From assembly GCA_014281115.1 (NCBI GenBank), contig JACONQ010000007.1, positions 62,001-126,000 on the forward strand: a stretch of DNA of 64,000 bases, written 5' to 3'. Below, piece by piece: positions 33,726-46,541 of this stretch. Source of the stretch: Laburnicola sp. R22_1 (taxonomy: Eukaryota > Ascomycota > Dothideomycetes > Pleosporales > Didymosphaeriaceae). The notes under the pieces were generated by a model. The model was not told the origin of the DNA. It saw only the letters and a program-made list of their open reading frames with translations, and searched no databases. Numbering within the stretch: the first letter of the stretch is position 1; every line of letters starts with the position of its first letter. A program made the translations under genes and the position numbers.

Positions 33726-36077
33726 CAGTACTTTGCAAAACCGCCCTCACCCTTTGCGTAAGCGACGATTCTGTACGACCCTCGTCCGCCTAGGATACCC
33801 CTTGCTAGTCTCGGCCAATAGCAGAATGTCGAGATCCACTAGCTCTAAGCGAGCTAGCTCGTAATCACGAAGTACTCTTGTCTGTAAAACAGGTCTAATG
33901 CAATGCTAAAGTAATAAGCTTAATATACAATACAAGGTACACTATATGGCAAGTTACTAATTAGTTGTGCCTTTCGCCTTCCCTTAGCAGCATGTTCTTA
34001 AGCGTACACTCTGCATCAGCATCTGCTCACTCCGCTTCCCACTCTTCTAAGACTGTCAAAGATGACACAAACACGGGGTGACCAGCTTTTAGCACTTGCT
34101 GACGCTGCTGTACACACTGCCTCATTAAGACTATAGCCTCTGCACTCCGAGCTTGTGCTTTCCACGTGAAGGCCAGATTGGCCATGCTGGTCAGCGTGTC
34201 TGGATGGTCCGCTCCCAGCTTCGTCTTGCTCATCTCCATCACTTGCATCTCTAGCTCTTCCGCTGCATCCCACCGCCCTTGAAACCGGTAAGTCGCCGCC
34301 AGATTGGCCATGCTGGTCAGCGTGGAAGGATGGTCCTCTCCCAGGTTCTTCTTGCGAGTCTCCATCACTTGCACCTCCGGCTCTTCCGCTACATCCCACC
34401 GCCCTTGTTTCCAGTAGGTCGACGCCAGATTGGCCATGCTGCTCAGCGTGTCAGGATGGTCCTCTCCCAGCTTCTTCTTGCTCGTCTCCATCACTTGCAC
34501 CTCCAGCTCTTCCGCTGCATCCCACCGCCCTTGAAACCGGTAAGTCGCCGCCAGATTGGCCATGCTGGTCAGCGTGTCTGGATGGTCCGCTCCCAGCTTC
34601 GTCTTGCTCATCTCCATCACTTGCATCTCTAGCTCTTCCGCTGCATCCCACCGCCCTTGAAACCAGTAAGTCGACGCTAGGTTGGCCATGCTAGTCAGCG
34701 TGTTGGGATGGTCCGCTCCCAGCTTCGTCTTGCTTGTCTCTATTACTTGCAGCTCCAGCTTCTCAGCATCGTCCCATCGCCCTTGATTCCTGTATGTCGA
34801 CGCTAGGTTGTTCATGCTACCTAGCGTGTCAGGATGGTCCGCTCCTAGCTTCGTCTTACGAGTCTCCATCACTTGCACCTCCAGCTTCTCGGCATCGTCC
34901 CATCGCCCTTGATCACGGTATGTCGACGCTAGGTTGGCCATGCTAGTCAGCGTGTCGGGATGGTCCGCTCCCAGCTTCGTCTTGCTTGTCTCTATTACTT
35001 GCACAAACAGCGTCTCGCCATCGTCCCACCGCCCTCCAAGTATATATGCTAATCCGACCATTGCCACACTACACAGCGTGTCCTCGTGCTCTTGACCTAG
35101 CACTTTCTTTCGTGCCCTCATCGACTTCATAGCCAGCCTCTCAGCATCAGCTATGCTGCCTTTCATCCATGCATACCATGCTGCACGATAAAGTACCGTA
35201 GCCCACTCTGCTAGCGACGACTCTGCATCTGGCTGATGTCCTACAGCCGACTTAGCATGCGCGAACAGTGCCTGACATGCCGCCCAGTTCTCGTATGCTC
35301 CTGTCGGAAACGCTGCGCACAGGTTACTAACAAACTGCTGCTTCCACCGCTCAAGCTTGCTGTTACCCTCGAGCCATTTCCGCGTTGCTAGCTGCACTAG
35401 TGCATGCATCTCAAAGCTCGTGCCAGTAGTGTCGACAGAAATGAAGCAGAAATTACGCAGCACTGCTACAGCAGCTTCAAACTCGTCGTCACCCGCGCTA
35501 GACTGCGATGTGTTGTCTTCTAAGTCGCTATCTCCATCATCGTCCTCCTTCTCTTCCTGATCTGTCTGGGCTTCTTCTCGTTCGGTGCGAGGCCTAAGTA
35601 AAGCCTCTGGAATACCTTGTCGGTCGAAGAAGCTCATCAGCGAGAGCAGGTCTGCTGCGGATGGCCGTGTCTGCTGTATATACTCGAACGAGATCTGCCA
35701 GGTAACAACGATTGAGTTCTTCGCCTCCCAGTCTCGCCGCAGCTGTCCTTCGTCGTAGTCGAGGAGGCTTGTCTTCTTACGCTCGCTCTTCCTGTACTCA
35801 GCCAGGTACTTTGCCACAGAGCATCGCGGCGCCCTCTGCGAGATGTACGCTGCTGCTTGCACGATGGCGAGCGGCATGTACTCTAGCGCCGCGGCCAGCT
35901 CAGCAACATTGCTGCCGTCTGCCTGTGGTCCCAGCTTCTTTTCCAGCAAGGCTAGCGCCTGCGCCTCGCTCATCGGCTCCAGCACGATAATGTCGCGCTG
36001 CTCCACTAGCTTCAGTGCCGCCTCTTTGTTTCGCGTTGTGATGAGGATCGAGCCGAGTTCGCAGTGAGGAAGGTACT
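33726..36077 (+). repeat. Left long inverted arm of the 22.5-kb element
   Basis: Homologous in inverse orientation to 54643-56265. It covers about 300 bp of non-coding terminus and the NLR 3' part. It is longer than the right arm because it has about five more 126-bp TPR-coding units and lacks the 103-bp deletion. Identity outside the repeats looks near 90% by eye, with mostly transitions. Confidence 0.8.
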
Positions 36078-36302
36078 CGCGCAGTGGTCTAGCTGCCATC
36101 TTCGAGCTAGCAGCTTGAGCTTCGAGAAGAAAGCCAGCATCGTCCACATTGTCTAGCACGAGCAGCCACCGCTGCTTACAGTCGCACAACCAGTCGTGCA
36201 CCAGCTGAAAGATGTTCGCCTGCGGATCTCGCCGCCCAGAGATCTTGACCCGATCGGCGATAACGCGGTAGCTCTCCCTGAACCGATCGGCGTTGCTGGC
36301 CA
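34027..36302 (-). pseudogene. NLR-type protein (NB-ARC + TPR array), 5'-truncated
   Basis: A frame of about 750 codons without stops on the minus strand. It begins inside the NB-ARC domain (ASNADRFRESYRVIADR), so the P-loop and any N-terminal effector domain are missing, and no ATG opens it. Walker B (RWLLVLDNVDD), the TTRN motif (SILITTRNKEAALKL) and the GLPLA-like EYMPLAIVQAAAYI are present. Then come a winged-helix-like region, an acidic linker, and eight to nine 42-residue tetratricopeptide units (LGADHPDTLTSMANLASTY ...) almost identical to each other. Fungal NLRs of this layout act in non-self recognition and programmed cell death; function here is lost or doubtful. The break at about 36302 meets an oppositely oriented NLR 5' fragment. 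Confidence 0.85.
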
Positions 36303-36360
36303 CCTGGTGAGTTGCGGGATCAGCCCTAGCTCTACCGGTAGAGGGCCCGAGCAAGCGCTA

Positions 36361-36835
36361 ACAGACCCCGCCTCAAGAGCGGCCAGAGACTCCACCATCC
36401 CCATCCATAGTGATACCTTTCCCCCGCGACGCCGACTTTGTTGAGCGAGGCACGACGCTCGACCAGCTCCAGCAGAGATGCGCTGCGCCGGACGGGCGGG
36501 CTGCGCTCGTCGGCCTAGGCGGCGTAGGGTAAGCAGACGCCTGCTCAGCCAGCACTATGCGCTAACGGCAGAGAAGCAAGTCGCAGCTCGCCATCAAGCA
36601 TGCTTACCGCACCTACAAGCAGTCGCCCGAGACGTGGGTGTTCTGGGTGCATGCCAGCAACGCCGATCGGTTCAGGGAGAGCTACCGCGTCATCGCCGAC
36701 CGGGTCAAGATCGCTGGGCGACGAGACCCGCAGGCGAACATCTTCAAGCTGGTGCACGACTGGCTGTGCGACTGCAAGCAGCGGTGGCTGCTCGTGCTAG
36801 ACAATGTGGACGACGCTCACTTTCTTCTTAGCGGT
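36361..36835 (+). pseudogene. NLR 5' fragment with P-loop (head-to-head with the left NLR)
   Basis: On the plus strand an exon after a CTAACAG acceptor reads TPPQERPETPPSPSI, then FVERGTTLDQLQQRC and the P-loop start LVGLGGVG; a 45-nt intron (about 36529-36573, GTAAGC donor) splits the P-loop, and SQLAIKHAYRTYKQSPETW follows. It continues through the RNBS region to LLVLDNVDDAHFLL and stops at about 36835 where other DNA begins. It overlaps the left NLR by about 70 residues at high similarity, so it derives from another copy rather than from a simple inversion. Only the first third of NB-ARC is present. Confidence 0.8.
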
Positions 36836-36839
36836 CAGG

Positions 36840-38197
36840 CAGACGGCGTCGGTCAGGGCCAAGCCACCAACGCGCAAGCCAGGCCTATGCCACGGTCCAG
36901 CACGAACAGCGCTATCCAAGCTCGCTCTCTTCTGCGGAGCAACATTTTGCCCAGCTCGGATGTGGATTCGACGTCTTCGAAGCCATCCATGGCCAACGCT
37001 TTCTTCGCGTCAAGGCAATGGCCTTTCGGGACGCGTTTGAGTACATCTTGATCGAACGATGACGACGGAATGATAATCTTGTTGAGCGACAGGTCCAAGG
37101 CTATGCTTAACGCTGTTGACATGTACAGTCCAGTGTCGTCGTCTCCGGCATTCGCACCGGGATGCATCCAAGGCACATTGACCATAAAAGCGATGACGAT
37201 TTCGACTGAACGGAACCTCCTCGCAATCACTTGTTCAGCCATAAACTTCCTGTGCACAAGCAAGCGTTTGCACATGGCGGCAGCTGCTGGCAAGAATAGG
37301 GATGATGCCGCCAAGAGCGAAGTCAGAAGAAATGCTGACTGTCTGCGGCAGAACGCTACAGTATGAGTCGCCTTATCTGAGCCCCAACGTGTATGTGCTA
37401 GTTTTTCGTGATAGCTGAAACCCCGAGTTAGCCTTTCCCGATAAAAGTCGACGATTTCTTGCCATTACGGATCGTTCATGGATGCTAGTGCCGAGACCAC
37501 GGCGTGTTGAAGACGGAAGATTTATGATGGACTTACAATGACAGTAACAGCTCAGCTTCTTCTACCGTCACCAAGCCGAGATCGATCGGATCGTACGTAG
37601 GGCCGCGGTCCAGGCTGGCCTTGATTGGAAGGAAGAATCGATGGACATCTGACTGCTGGTCCACGTCGCCACCCAAATGAGATGTAGATGTGGTAAACAA
37701 GCTCTCGATAGTCTGCGCCGAAGCCAAACGTAGATCTGATGCGCGAGCAAGCAGTTGAAGAGGGTTCTCAGCATCATCCAGGGGCTGCGGGTCCTCGTTT
37801 ACATGTGCCACTTCGTCCGAAGCTGCCGGAACGCTGTCGGAAGGGCTACTAGCTGAGGAAGCCCGACTTCCTTGTGCTTCTAGGAGGAGCTGCTGCAGCT
37901 GTTCCACGGTCTTCTCGCCTGCATCTGGGTCTGACTTGGACTTCTTGATCGCCTCTTCAATATGATGGAGCGCCTTTTCAAGCCCAGTCCGCTTACTAGC
38001 ACAAGTCAGAGACACTCAGGAAGGTGATATACGACTTACTTCCTGACGCCTTTCTGCCTTCCGATATGAAAACCATCTGGTATAACGCACGCAGACCCCG
38101 AATGCAAGCACTTCTCGCAAACGTCGGCTCCAGGGCCCCGTTTGCATCGGATCTTGCTCCTTCGGCAGGCGAGACAAGCAGCCTGTTTGGTCGACAT
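36840..38197 (-). pseudogene. Zn2Cys6 fungal transcription factor, 3'-truncated
   Basis: Three exons on the minus strand: 38197-38040, 37995-37537, 37414 to about 36840. The zinc cluster is CLACRRSKIRCKRGPGADVC plus two further Cys (Cys8, 11, 18, 27, 30, 37), followed by a coiled, acidic linker and the start of the fungal transcription-factor domain: FYHEKLAHTRWGSD, SAFLLTSLLAASSLFLPA and RERAWIALFVLDRGIGLA. Introns are 44 and 122 nt and join in frame. Homology stops after LDRGIGLACA at about 36850, next to the NLR fragment, so perhaps the last third of the protein is missing. The target pathway cannot be told. Whether it is transcribed is unknown. Confidence 0.75.
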
Positions 38198-39704
38198 TGT
38201 CGCAGGGAAAATTAACCTCTCTGTTGTGGAACTCCCATGGATCCTTTTGGTGACTTGCGCTGCGACATGTATAGCTGGTGGGAGATGGCGCGGGAATAAG
38301 CGGTGTTGGTACCAGTATGGCTAGAAAACCCAGACATGCAGCGAGCATGTAGGACGTGATACTGCTCAGCCCCATTCATAGCGTCATGCGCTGATGCTAA
38401 CCTTGACAGGCCGCGAAGCTGTACACGTTGGCGGTGAAGATGTTGGAGCGCCCGTCCGACGTCAAGTATAAGGGCCAGCTGAGTCATGGTGACTAGCGCA
38501 GCCCCGCGTCCACCGACGCTCTTGCAATCTCAGTCTGACGTTGGTCTCATCAATCTGGTTTTCTGAAGCGCCACATTATTCACATCTTCGTGTTCGTTGG
38601 TGCGTTCTCGCGCTGTGCCGCAAGATGTGGCATCGCGTACGGGTACGCACATCACGCTTACTCTAACTTGCAAGGACCGCCTAGTCATCTTCAACCTTGG
38701 TAGGCCGTCATTCGTCAGGTTGGCTGGTACCCTGGATGGTCGATAGTAGATACATGGAAACATGGCCTGAGCGGAATCTGTTCCGAAGGATAATCCTTTA
38801 GTATTTAAAATCCTTAAATACAAGACCGACGGATGGCAGATTACGGTGCTAAGGCATAGCTATAAGAGAAGTCGTTTATACAGTTCTCTCTTGCGCGTAG
38901 CACATCAGGAATCGCGCAGCACATCAGGAGAGCACATCAAGTCCCTCTCTAACAAGGCTACGAGACCCACATATTGATTCGCACCGCATCGCAGCACACG
39001 AAGGGGCATCGGAATACCTATCCGCCTGCGTCCCCCAGATCGTATCAGGTTGGCCGGTACCCTGGATGGCTGCCTTCTTTCGAGGTGTTCGATGCCAGCC
39101 ATGGCGACGGACGATACTTTCGGCCTTCGCCCTGCTGACGGCTGACAGTGGGATCTGTGTTACAAGAATACCCGTATAAATTGACGTACAACGAACCGCA
39201 TCTAGATAATTGTAGGTAAGGCTTCCTGCTATACCTACCTCCATCAGTACATAGCTAAGCACCCAAACTCAGCACTAGTCCAACGCTAACCAATTAATGT
39301 GAAGCTGTGGGTACCTACTTACCCTACGTGGCTAGGCTAGCGCGGTTCGTTGTACGCCAATTTCTAGGGTACAACGCTGACGGGCAAAAGGAACGTATAG
39401 TGCTTTGCGTGCTGTGGTGTAAGGGATAGGTCACCCCCAGTACCTAATCGATGGGGGCACGGGATCGATGAGTAAGCCGATCACGTGTCTAGGGACTTGA
39501 GGTGTCATCATCGGGTAGGCAGGCCTCCAATCGTCAGCCATCACACAGGACGATAGCGGAATCAGTGGTAGCTACTTAACTCACTCATCGATTGCGAATT
39601 CTATCGAGCATCTTATGTTTTATCTCACAGCACGAACCCTGGAAGAGTAAAAGCTCTGGTTCTGCGGTCATATACTCTATATTGTCTCTCTTTATCTAAT
39701 TACT
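38198..39704. other. Non-coding stretch with short dispersed repeat
   Basis: No full gene was found. A plus-strand exon-like piece after a CCTTGACAG acceptor (38409-38490, reading KLYTLAVKMLERPSDVKYKG) may be a gene scrap. The word GGTACCCTGGATGG with its flanks occurs twice (about 38728 and 39056), and GCGCGGTTCGTTGTACGCC-like sequence near 39340 suggests further repeat relics. The rest is unremarkable. Confidence 0.4.
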
Positions 39705-40384
39705 TTAGCTTTTTAAATTATTAAACCACCTTCCGTAAGATACCTCTAACTTCGCTTCAGGAACTTTTCTAGCATCTGGCGTACCCGCGACTGCGATTAA
39801 CATCATGCTAAGAAGCACGACTGTACAGAACGCGAAAAGCAACCCACTAATCCATCGAAGTCTTGGCAACACCATAAAGATAAACGCTAACATGGCCTCA
39901 ATCGCACACACCCCAGAGATTACGGAGCCTTGATTATTAAGTTAGCTTTCCTCTCCGCAGACTTTGCCGTCTTCGTAAAGGGCGCGGGACACTCACGGTT
40001 CTTTGTTGCGTCAAAATTAGGATTCCGCTTTATATTCATTCGCGTCGTCCGGCTACCGACCTCTTTGTACAGCACCCATCCGGCCTGGTCTCCAAAGACG
40101 CTGAAAAACATGTGTACTGGATAGGTGCGTAGCTCGCGCCCCGAACCGACCGTCCAAAGGCTGGCTATGTTGCGTGACGCTTCAGATTCGACTCCGTATT
40201 GCGTGCACAGGACGTCCGTGAGAAACGCGCGGACTTCCACCGACGTTGCACTTTCTGAAGGCAGTGGAGGGTCGTTGGACGCGCATATCAAGCTGTCCGC
40301 CTGCTTGTTGTTGTGATCTGCGTTTTCTAGGTCACTCCGCGTGCCCGTGCCTGTGGGCTCGGCCGTGTGGGCTTGGGCCGCCAT
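39705..40384 (-). CDS. Small two-exon membrane protein, unknown family
   Basis: Exons 40384-39997 and 39928-39705 join across a 68-nt intron (GTGAGT donor, GCTAAC branch, ATCAAG acceptor) to give about 203 aa. The N-terminal about 125 residues are soluble-looking and mixed. The second exon encodes two hydrophobic segments (IEAMLAFIFMVLPRL and GLLFAFCTVVLLSMMLIAVA), then a short tail ending RWFNNLKS. The pattern of a soluble domain plus terminal membrane helices recalls several fungal DUF families, but I do not recognise it. It is the only cargo gene in the 22.5-kb segment that looks intact. Its promoter is cut 86 bp upstream by the 797-bp repeat array. Confidence 0.55.
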
Positions 40385-40901
40385 GGCTGTTACGAAATGA
40401 CGACGAGAACGGTCAAGGGAGTGGACAGCTTCGCTCTCTTTAAGCGGTTGACAGCACCTGCACTGCCTCATGCCTCTCCACTTTCGAGGATACATGCCAA
40501 GCCATCCGCGCGAAACGTACTCTACCGTGGCTCGGCAGGGTGCCTAATCAGCGCGCCAAGGCACATGCAACTACTATCCTGGGGTGGCGAGGAAGAACGG
40601 CACCGCACGCGACGTCACCACAAACCTCTAGTAAGGGAGTTGTTCGCAGGCAGGTTAATAAGCAATTGTGAGCAGGTTAATAAGGGCCTACTTTTGCTAT
40701 ATAGCTAACTATTTTATCTTAGCACCCTTGCAAAGGATCCCACTAGAGATCCACCTATGCATTGCCTTACTAAAATTCTAAAACTTGTTAACTTTGAAGG
40801 CTGTTTTATCTTTGAAAAATATAGTTTTTTCTTTAAATTTTCTGGCATTGATAAGAATGGACCTTTAGTTGATAAGAAACAATTTTTTTAATAACTTTTT
40901 T

Positions 40902-41070
40902 TGTAAGCAGTTGGGTAGTATGTGTAGAAAGTGTATATCGTAGAAGTATCTGTGTTCAGATGTGTATATGCCTGTGTATCGTACATGGAGTGATTAGAGG
41001 CTCGTATATAGTAGGCGAGCTAACTTATAAGACTAATGTTGTTATGTGACATAGCTCTAGGCTGCTTACA
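40902..41070 (-). repeat. Copia LTR (3' LTR in element orientation)
   Basis: 169 bp, near-identical to 46373-46541. Lies next to the polypurine tract. Confidence 0.88.
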
Positions 41071-41479
41071 CACCCCCTTCAGGTTTGAACGCATATTTAA
41101 AGCTAATGTTGGCTATAGGTCCCCCTCTGCCTTTGTGTGGCAGCTGCATTTAGGTTAAGAACTAGTCTCTGTATTGGTGCAGTCCTAGGTAGGTAGCCGT
41201 CCGCTATCGCAGTGTTAGTGGACCTCGCTCTATACTACAGGCGTCCCTGATAGTAGGACGTCTCCTAGAGCTAGTATTAAGATCCTTATTGCTTTGCGTT
41301 CTGTGCTGAGGTTGATAAGCCTTGTAGGTGGAGCTTGATACATAATGCGAGCATGTTTGCTCTATATATAAAGGTAAAATACAGCGTAAAGCTAAGTACA
41401 TAATAGAGCTAAGTAAAGTGTAGGGGTATAGCGTAGAGCTGTGTACAGGATAGAGCTTAGTAAATATATAGCCTCGTTA

Positions 41480-44400
41480 AACCTGTAAAAACCACATGGG
41501 AGAAACCAGGAAGAGTACTATACTGTAGGGAAGCTCATTTAGAAGGAAATGGTTAAAAATAAAGAAGAGAAACCCAGTTTTCGTGCTTCTGCCTAGGTAG
41601 CAGCTTGGTGAGGCCGTTAGCTGGTTGACAGCTTGTCTGGATGTATGAGAGGTTGATGTTGTTAGATTGAGCTTCTTGGCGTAGCCAGTAATGATGGATA
41701 TCGACGTGCCGTATAGTAGTCTTAAGACGAGGCGTAGTAGAGGTGAGAAGCTGGATAGTCTGCTGATTGTCACAGTATAGAAGGCGTTCATGATCTGGAT
41801 CAAAGCCAATTTGTTCAAAGACTCTCCACCACTAGATCAGTTCGGTGCCTGCAGACGATGCGGCGACCAGCTCTGCTTCTGTAGTGGACTTGGTGATACA
41901 GCGTTGGAGTGTTGCTTTCTAGTCTATAGGTCCGCCAAATAGGAAGAAGATGTAGCCTTGTGAGCTCTTGCGTGTGATCTTATTATCGGCGTACGACGCA
42001 TCTGTTGCTCCAAAGAACTTAGGCTGAGTCTGGTTAGCTATATAGACTAATTCGTTTAAGATAGAGGCTGTGTAGTAGAGAGCTCGATCTTTGGTGCCTA
42101 GTAGGTAGGCGATTGTCTGGTAGGCTGCGTTGAGATGACGTGAAGATGGATTTGTGAGAAACTTAGCTAGTTTAGAATGAGCTTTCGAGACATTAGGTTA
42201 GGTAGCTCTAGCCGCGTAGCCTATAGAGCCTACAAGCTGGGCATATCTGTGCTTAGTAAAGTCATTTGCCTAATCCTTGGACGGTAATAGCTCTTCTAGA
42301 GGTAGTGGGGTAGCTGGTAACTTTGTGTATAGCTTTGGTGAAGGATACTTCTGTGCCAGCTTCTTAATATATAAAGCTTGTGATAGCCAGATAGAGCTAT
42401 TCTTACGGTCTCTATGCGTTTGAATGCCACAGAACGTTTAAAGCTCTCCTAGAGATCGAATCTCATATTGGCGCAGGAGCTTCTGCTCGAATTTATGTAG
42501 TGCAGCCTTGTGGGCTGGTAGGCAGAGTACAACAATGTCATCCACATAGAAGAAGACTAGAAGCTTGTCATTCTTCCATAGACAAGGAACGTCTTTGACT
42601 TCGCGTAGGCCTAGCTTAGTAAGCGTCTTAATAAGCTCTTAATACCAGAGTAGTGGTGAGGTCTTTAGGCCGTATAGAGCTCGACGTAGTCTCCATAGAT
42701 AGTTAGGGTTAGAGAATCCTTCTAGTGAGTGACAATAGACTGGTGTCACGAGCTGAGCGTTTGTAAATGCGTTGACAGCATTATATTAACGGATTTCTAT
42801 GTTAAAGTAGGCAGCTATAGCAACTAGAGCTCAGAATATTCGAACCGCTAGAGTGGCTGCGTAGGTATCCTCAGTAGTCGCCTGTAGATCGCCTCGTACG
42901 CAGATACGGGCCTTATATTTCGTAAGGTAGCTTTGATCATCAAGCTTGTACTTGAAGACCCACATTAATGGGAGGACCTCTTGGTCTTGCGGGTTGAACT
43001 CCTACCAGGTAATCCTCTCATATGTGCCTTTTTGCTTCACGTTGCTAATTTCTTATTTCATAGCCTAGAGGAAGCCTTCCCTGTGTGGAGATGGCATTTT
43101 CATCACATCTCTATAGAGACGCGGCTCAGAAGGTAGCTCGGTGTAGTGAAATCGTGTTTTTGATGCTGTAGCTAAGGCTGCTACGTATGCTGACCAGTAT
43201 GTGCTAATAAAGAAGCTGCTACTCTTCTAAGATGGCTTTCTAGATCTTGTTGACCCTTTAGGTAGTATGTAAGACTGACGAAGGTTGCTATTAATTAGTT
43301 CTCGATTCTCTGCTTGGTTCGAGTCCGTTTATAAGACAGAATCTGATGTTTCACGTTTGCGCTTCTTTGAAGATGTGGATAGCGGCAGTGAGCTAGTTGG
43401 TGTAGCTGATAGTGAGCATGGTGAGTTGTTATGAGGTGAGCCCCGTGAGCTGCTGTGAACCTCAGTAGTCTCTGTTCGACTCGGTGTTGGAAGCTGCTAA
43501 TAGTAACTTCTTGTCTAGTGTTAGGTTGTTGTTACTCTTTGCGTCAATTGGCTTTGCTCTATAATAGCAGCAGTCTAGCTAGACTGGTCTAGATCTGATG
43601 TGAGCTTGTCTTTAGATGAATCTTCTATAGAGCTGTCTTGGCTGCGTATTAAAGGTAGTTGATACTTGTGGGCGAATTGCTCTAGCTTAGAGCCTTGTAG
43701 GAGCGGATCTGCTTCATTGTGTGGTTGATAGAAGAGGTCTTCTCGGAAGGTAATGTCTCTCACACGAATGACTTTGCCTCTATAAGCTCGGCTTCTCGCC
43801 TTGGGCATCTAGATTTGGTAGATGTTTGACGAGTTGTAGCCAACTAGGTATCCTACTAAAGCTCGAGGACTGAGCTTGTCTGTTTATGGTATCTGCTTGC
43901 GCAGTGCGTATGCTTGGCAGCCATAGACGCGTAGGTGAGCAATTGACGGTTTCTTGCTGTAGGCAATTTCGAATGGTGTTTTCCAGCCTAGTAATCGCGT
44001 GGGTGTGCGATTGAGCAGGTATGCTGCTGTGGGGTAGATCTTAGAGCCAAGTGCTAGAGGTAGGTTTAAGGTGATCCTTATTGAACGACTTCTCTCAATA
44101 AGACTCCTGCCTGAGCGCTCTGCTAAGCCGTTCTGCTCTTTAGTGTGTGGAGCTCTGATCTGTAGCTTGATGCCTTCTCTCTGACAGTAGTCTCTAGCAG
44201 AGTTGTCTGCCAGGCCATATCCTCGCTCATCGTTAGCAATGAGAAAGGTGACAGTTGTGTTGAATTCTTGTTTAATCGTTCGATCTAGTCGTCTAATAAT
44301 AGATAGTAGCGTAGGCTTGTCTCGTCTAGGTATTGTGTAGACGAAATGGAACTTCGAGAATAGGTCAAACCCATAGAAGATATATCAATCACCGTTGTAG

Positions 44401-46290
44401 GCTCTTGTGTCAAGCTTAATTAGGTCGATAGCGATAGTTTTAAAGGCTCGGGTTGCCCCTATCTTATGGCCTATTTGACGCGAGATAATCTGATGTGCTT
44501 TGCTTTGTAGGTATTCTTCGCAGTCAACTGTTTGAGGAGCAGTTCCAGTAGCTGGCTGTATGCCTGTTACGTGACTTGACAGTTGGTCAATCGCATTATT
44601 ACTTGGATGTCTTATAAGGATATGGAGCTGGGCCTTGCTTAGCGATCTTGATTTAGGCGGTAGGGCTGAGTACTGTGGCCAATGTTGATGGGTAGCGAAT
44701 GTTTGAAGCTGAGTAGATTGGGTAGATGGAGGATCAGTTCGATGGACTACTAGCCAGTGACCACCTAGCCTAGTGAGGCTAGCAATGTCTTCAACTCGTG
44801 ACCCTGATAAGTTGGACCAATATAGAGTGTTTCTTCCTGAGTCGAAATGGACGTTTAACAATAATAGTTGGGCTAGAGAGACTAGGCTTGTAAAGAAGCT
44901 TGGTATTAAGGCGACGCGCTTAAGCTTTGTCTTTCTCTATCCTTAAGGCGTTGATAGGAGTATCTCAACTTCTCCCCATGCCTGAATAGCCATCTCTGTG
45001 CCTCCTGCGAGGACAACATCGTCTGGCGATGCAGGAGCCTTCCATTGGAACTTGGTAGGATTGTTGCAGATGTGGATATTAGTGGCTGGATCTAGCGTCC
45101 ATAAGTGGAGGAGCGGGAAGTGTTATAGCGTTGGCCCGTTATTAAATGCTGATGAGTAGACAGCGTAGGCTTTATGGGGAAGGTCGGCTGTAGGTGCATC
45201 GCCTGCGTCGATTTCTATCGAATTAGGTTCTGACCCGTGGCTCCCTTAAACCCTACGCTTCTTATAGCGCTGATTCTTTTCCCGAATCTTGTTTAGTATG
45301 CCTTTCGTATCCTTGGCTTCGTATTTAACTATCTTCTTGGCTTTTTTAGGGTTTTCGACGAATCCTCCTCTGCGCTGTGAGGTGTTGATGTACGGACACT
45401 GTCCCCAATAGTGTAGATCCCTACAGAGACATAGCTTTGATGGCTTTGATGGCTTGTCCTGATAAGGTCTCTTTCTGTTGTTTTGTCTATATGGAGACTC
45501 CTCTTGATTCAATGTAGCTGCAAATGCTTCGCCTTGGATAGTTGATTTTGTTGCGGTCGTACGATAGTAGCGCAGGTATCCTGCTAGTAGTTCAGGTAGT
45601 GTTGGCTGGATAGAGTCGCTATCTGAGGCAGTTGAGATAGTTTCCGCGTTGAATACTGTGATGGCGATAGTAGCAGCGTAGCCAGGGTCGATCTGCCTAA
45701 TAGCTCGAATGAGGTCCTTGTGACGTTGGTAGCTATGCGTCTCTAGTAGCTTGAGTTGTTTAGCCCTATTGTAGGCAGCAAGAAAGGTGCTACACTACTC
45801 CTCTAGATTCTCTCTACAAGCATGCAGTACTTTAGCAGTATTGTAGGCTTTCTGGACCTAATATTCTTAATCAGCTGTTGTAGGGCTGTAGAGCTCCTGT
45901 AGCATCTTGAGCTGATCGTGGAGGGACTTTTGGTCCTTGATTTGATAGACTAGGTCCTGAGTAATAGTGTTAGCTACGTGCGCTTTAATTTGGCCAATCT
46001 TATCTTTAGTTCGTCTGTATTCCTTAAGCTCCCTATAGTAGAGACTTATTTCCTGATTGTACTGCGCTCGAGCTTCAGTAGTAGGTTCTGTCGCTGGCGA
46101 TCCGTCTTTATTGACAGTTTGAAGCTGGGCAGGTTGCTAAGGCTTGCTGAGCGTCGATGGGGGTGACAGATCTGGATTAATATATCCCCATACGTCTCCA
46201 GCCTCTGCGAGCCTTTTGACAGTATAGATCCATAGTTCCCAGTTGTGTGGACCGTGAAGGATGATCGAAGAGCTGGCCTTTAACATGGCA
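41480..46290 (-). pseudogene. Gag-Pol polyprotein of the copia element, broken
   Basis: Pieces in gag-PR-IN-RT-RH order on the minus strand: a CCHC-type knuckle (CLCRDLHYWGQCPY) near 45400-45430, a GAG-pre-integrase-like segment at 44385-44861, an integrase C-terminal piece (RVRDITFREDLF) near 43730, the reverse-transcriptase YVDD motif at 42537-42548, and RNase H remnants near 41500-41820. IN before RT identifies the copia order. Stops and frameshifts are frequent. Confidence 0.8.
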
Positions 46291-46372
46291 AGATAGAGTA
46301 GGCTCGATCAACGGATAGGTAGGTAGGGAGTCAATGTATGTATATAAGTGCGGATTAGGCCGGGCTTATAAC

Positions 46373-46541
46373 TGTAAGCAGTTGGGTAGTATGTGTAGAA
46401 AGTGTATATTGTAGAAGTATCTGTGTTCAGATGTGTATATGCCTGTGTATCGTACATGGAGTGATCAGAGGCTCGTATATAGTAGGCGAGCTGACTCATG
46501 AGACTAATGTCGTCATGTGACATAGCTCTAGGCTGCTTACA
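46373..46541 (-). repeat. Copia LTR (5' LTR in element orientation)
   Basis: 169 bp; TG...CA ends; differs from the other LTR only by transitions. Confidence 0.88.

Larger units (their letters stand above)
40902..46541 (-). mobile_element. Ty1/copia LTR retrotransposon, decayed
   Basis: Two 169-bp LTRs (40902-41070 and 46373-46541) start TGTAAGCAG and end CTGCTTACA, flanked by TTTTT. A polypurine tract (GAAGGGGGTG read on the minus strand) abuts the left LTR, so transcription runs right to left. It lies inside the MITE of the first 797-bp unit. The LTRs differ by about eight transitions. Confidence 0.88.
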
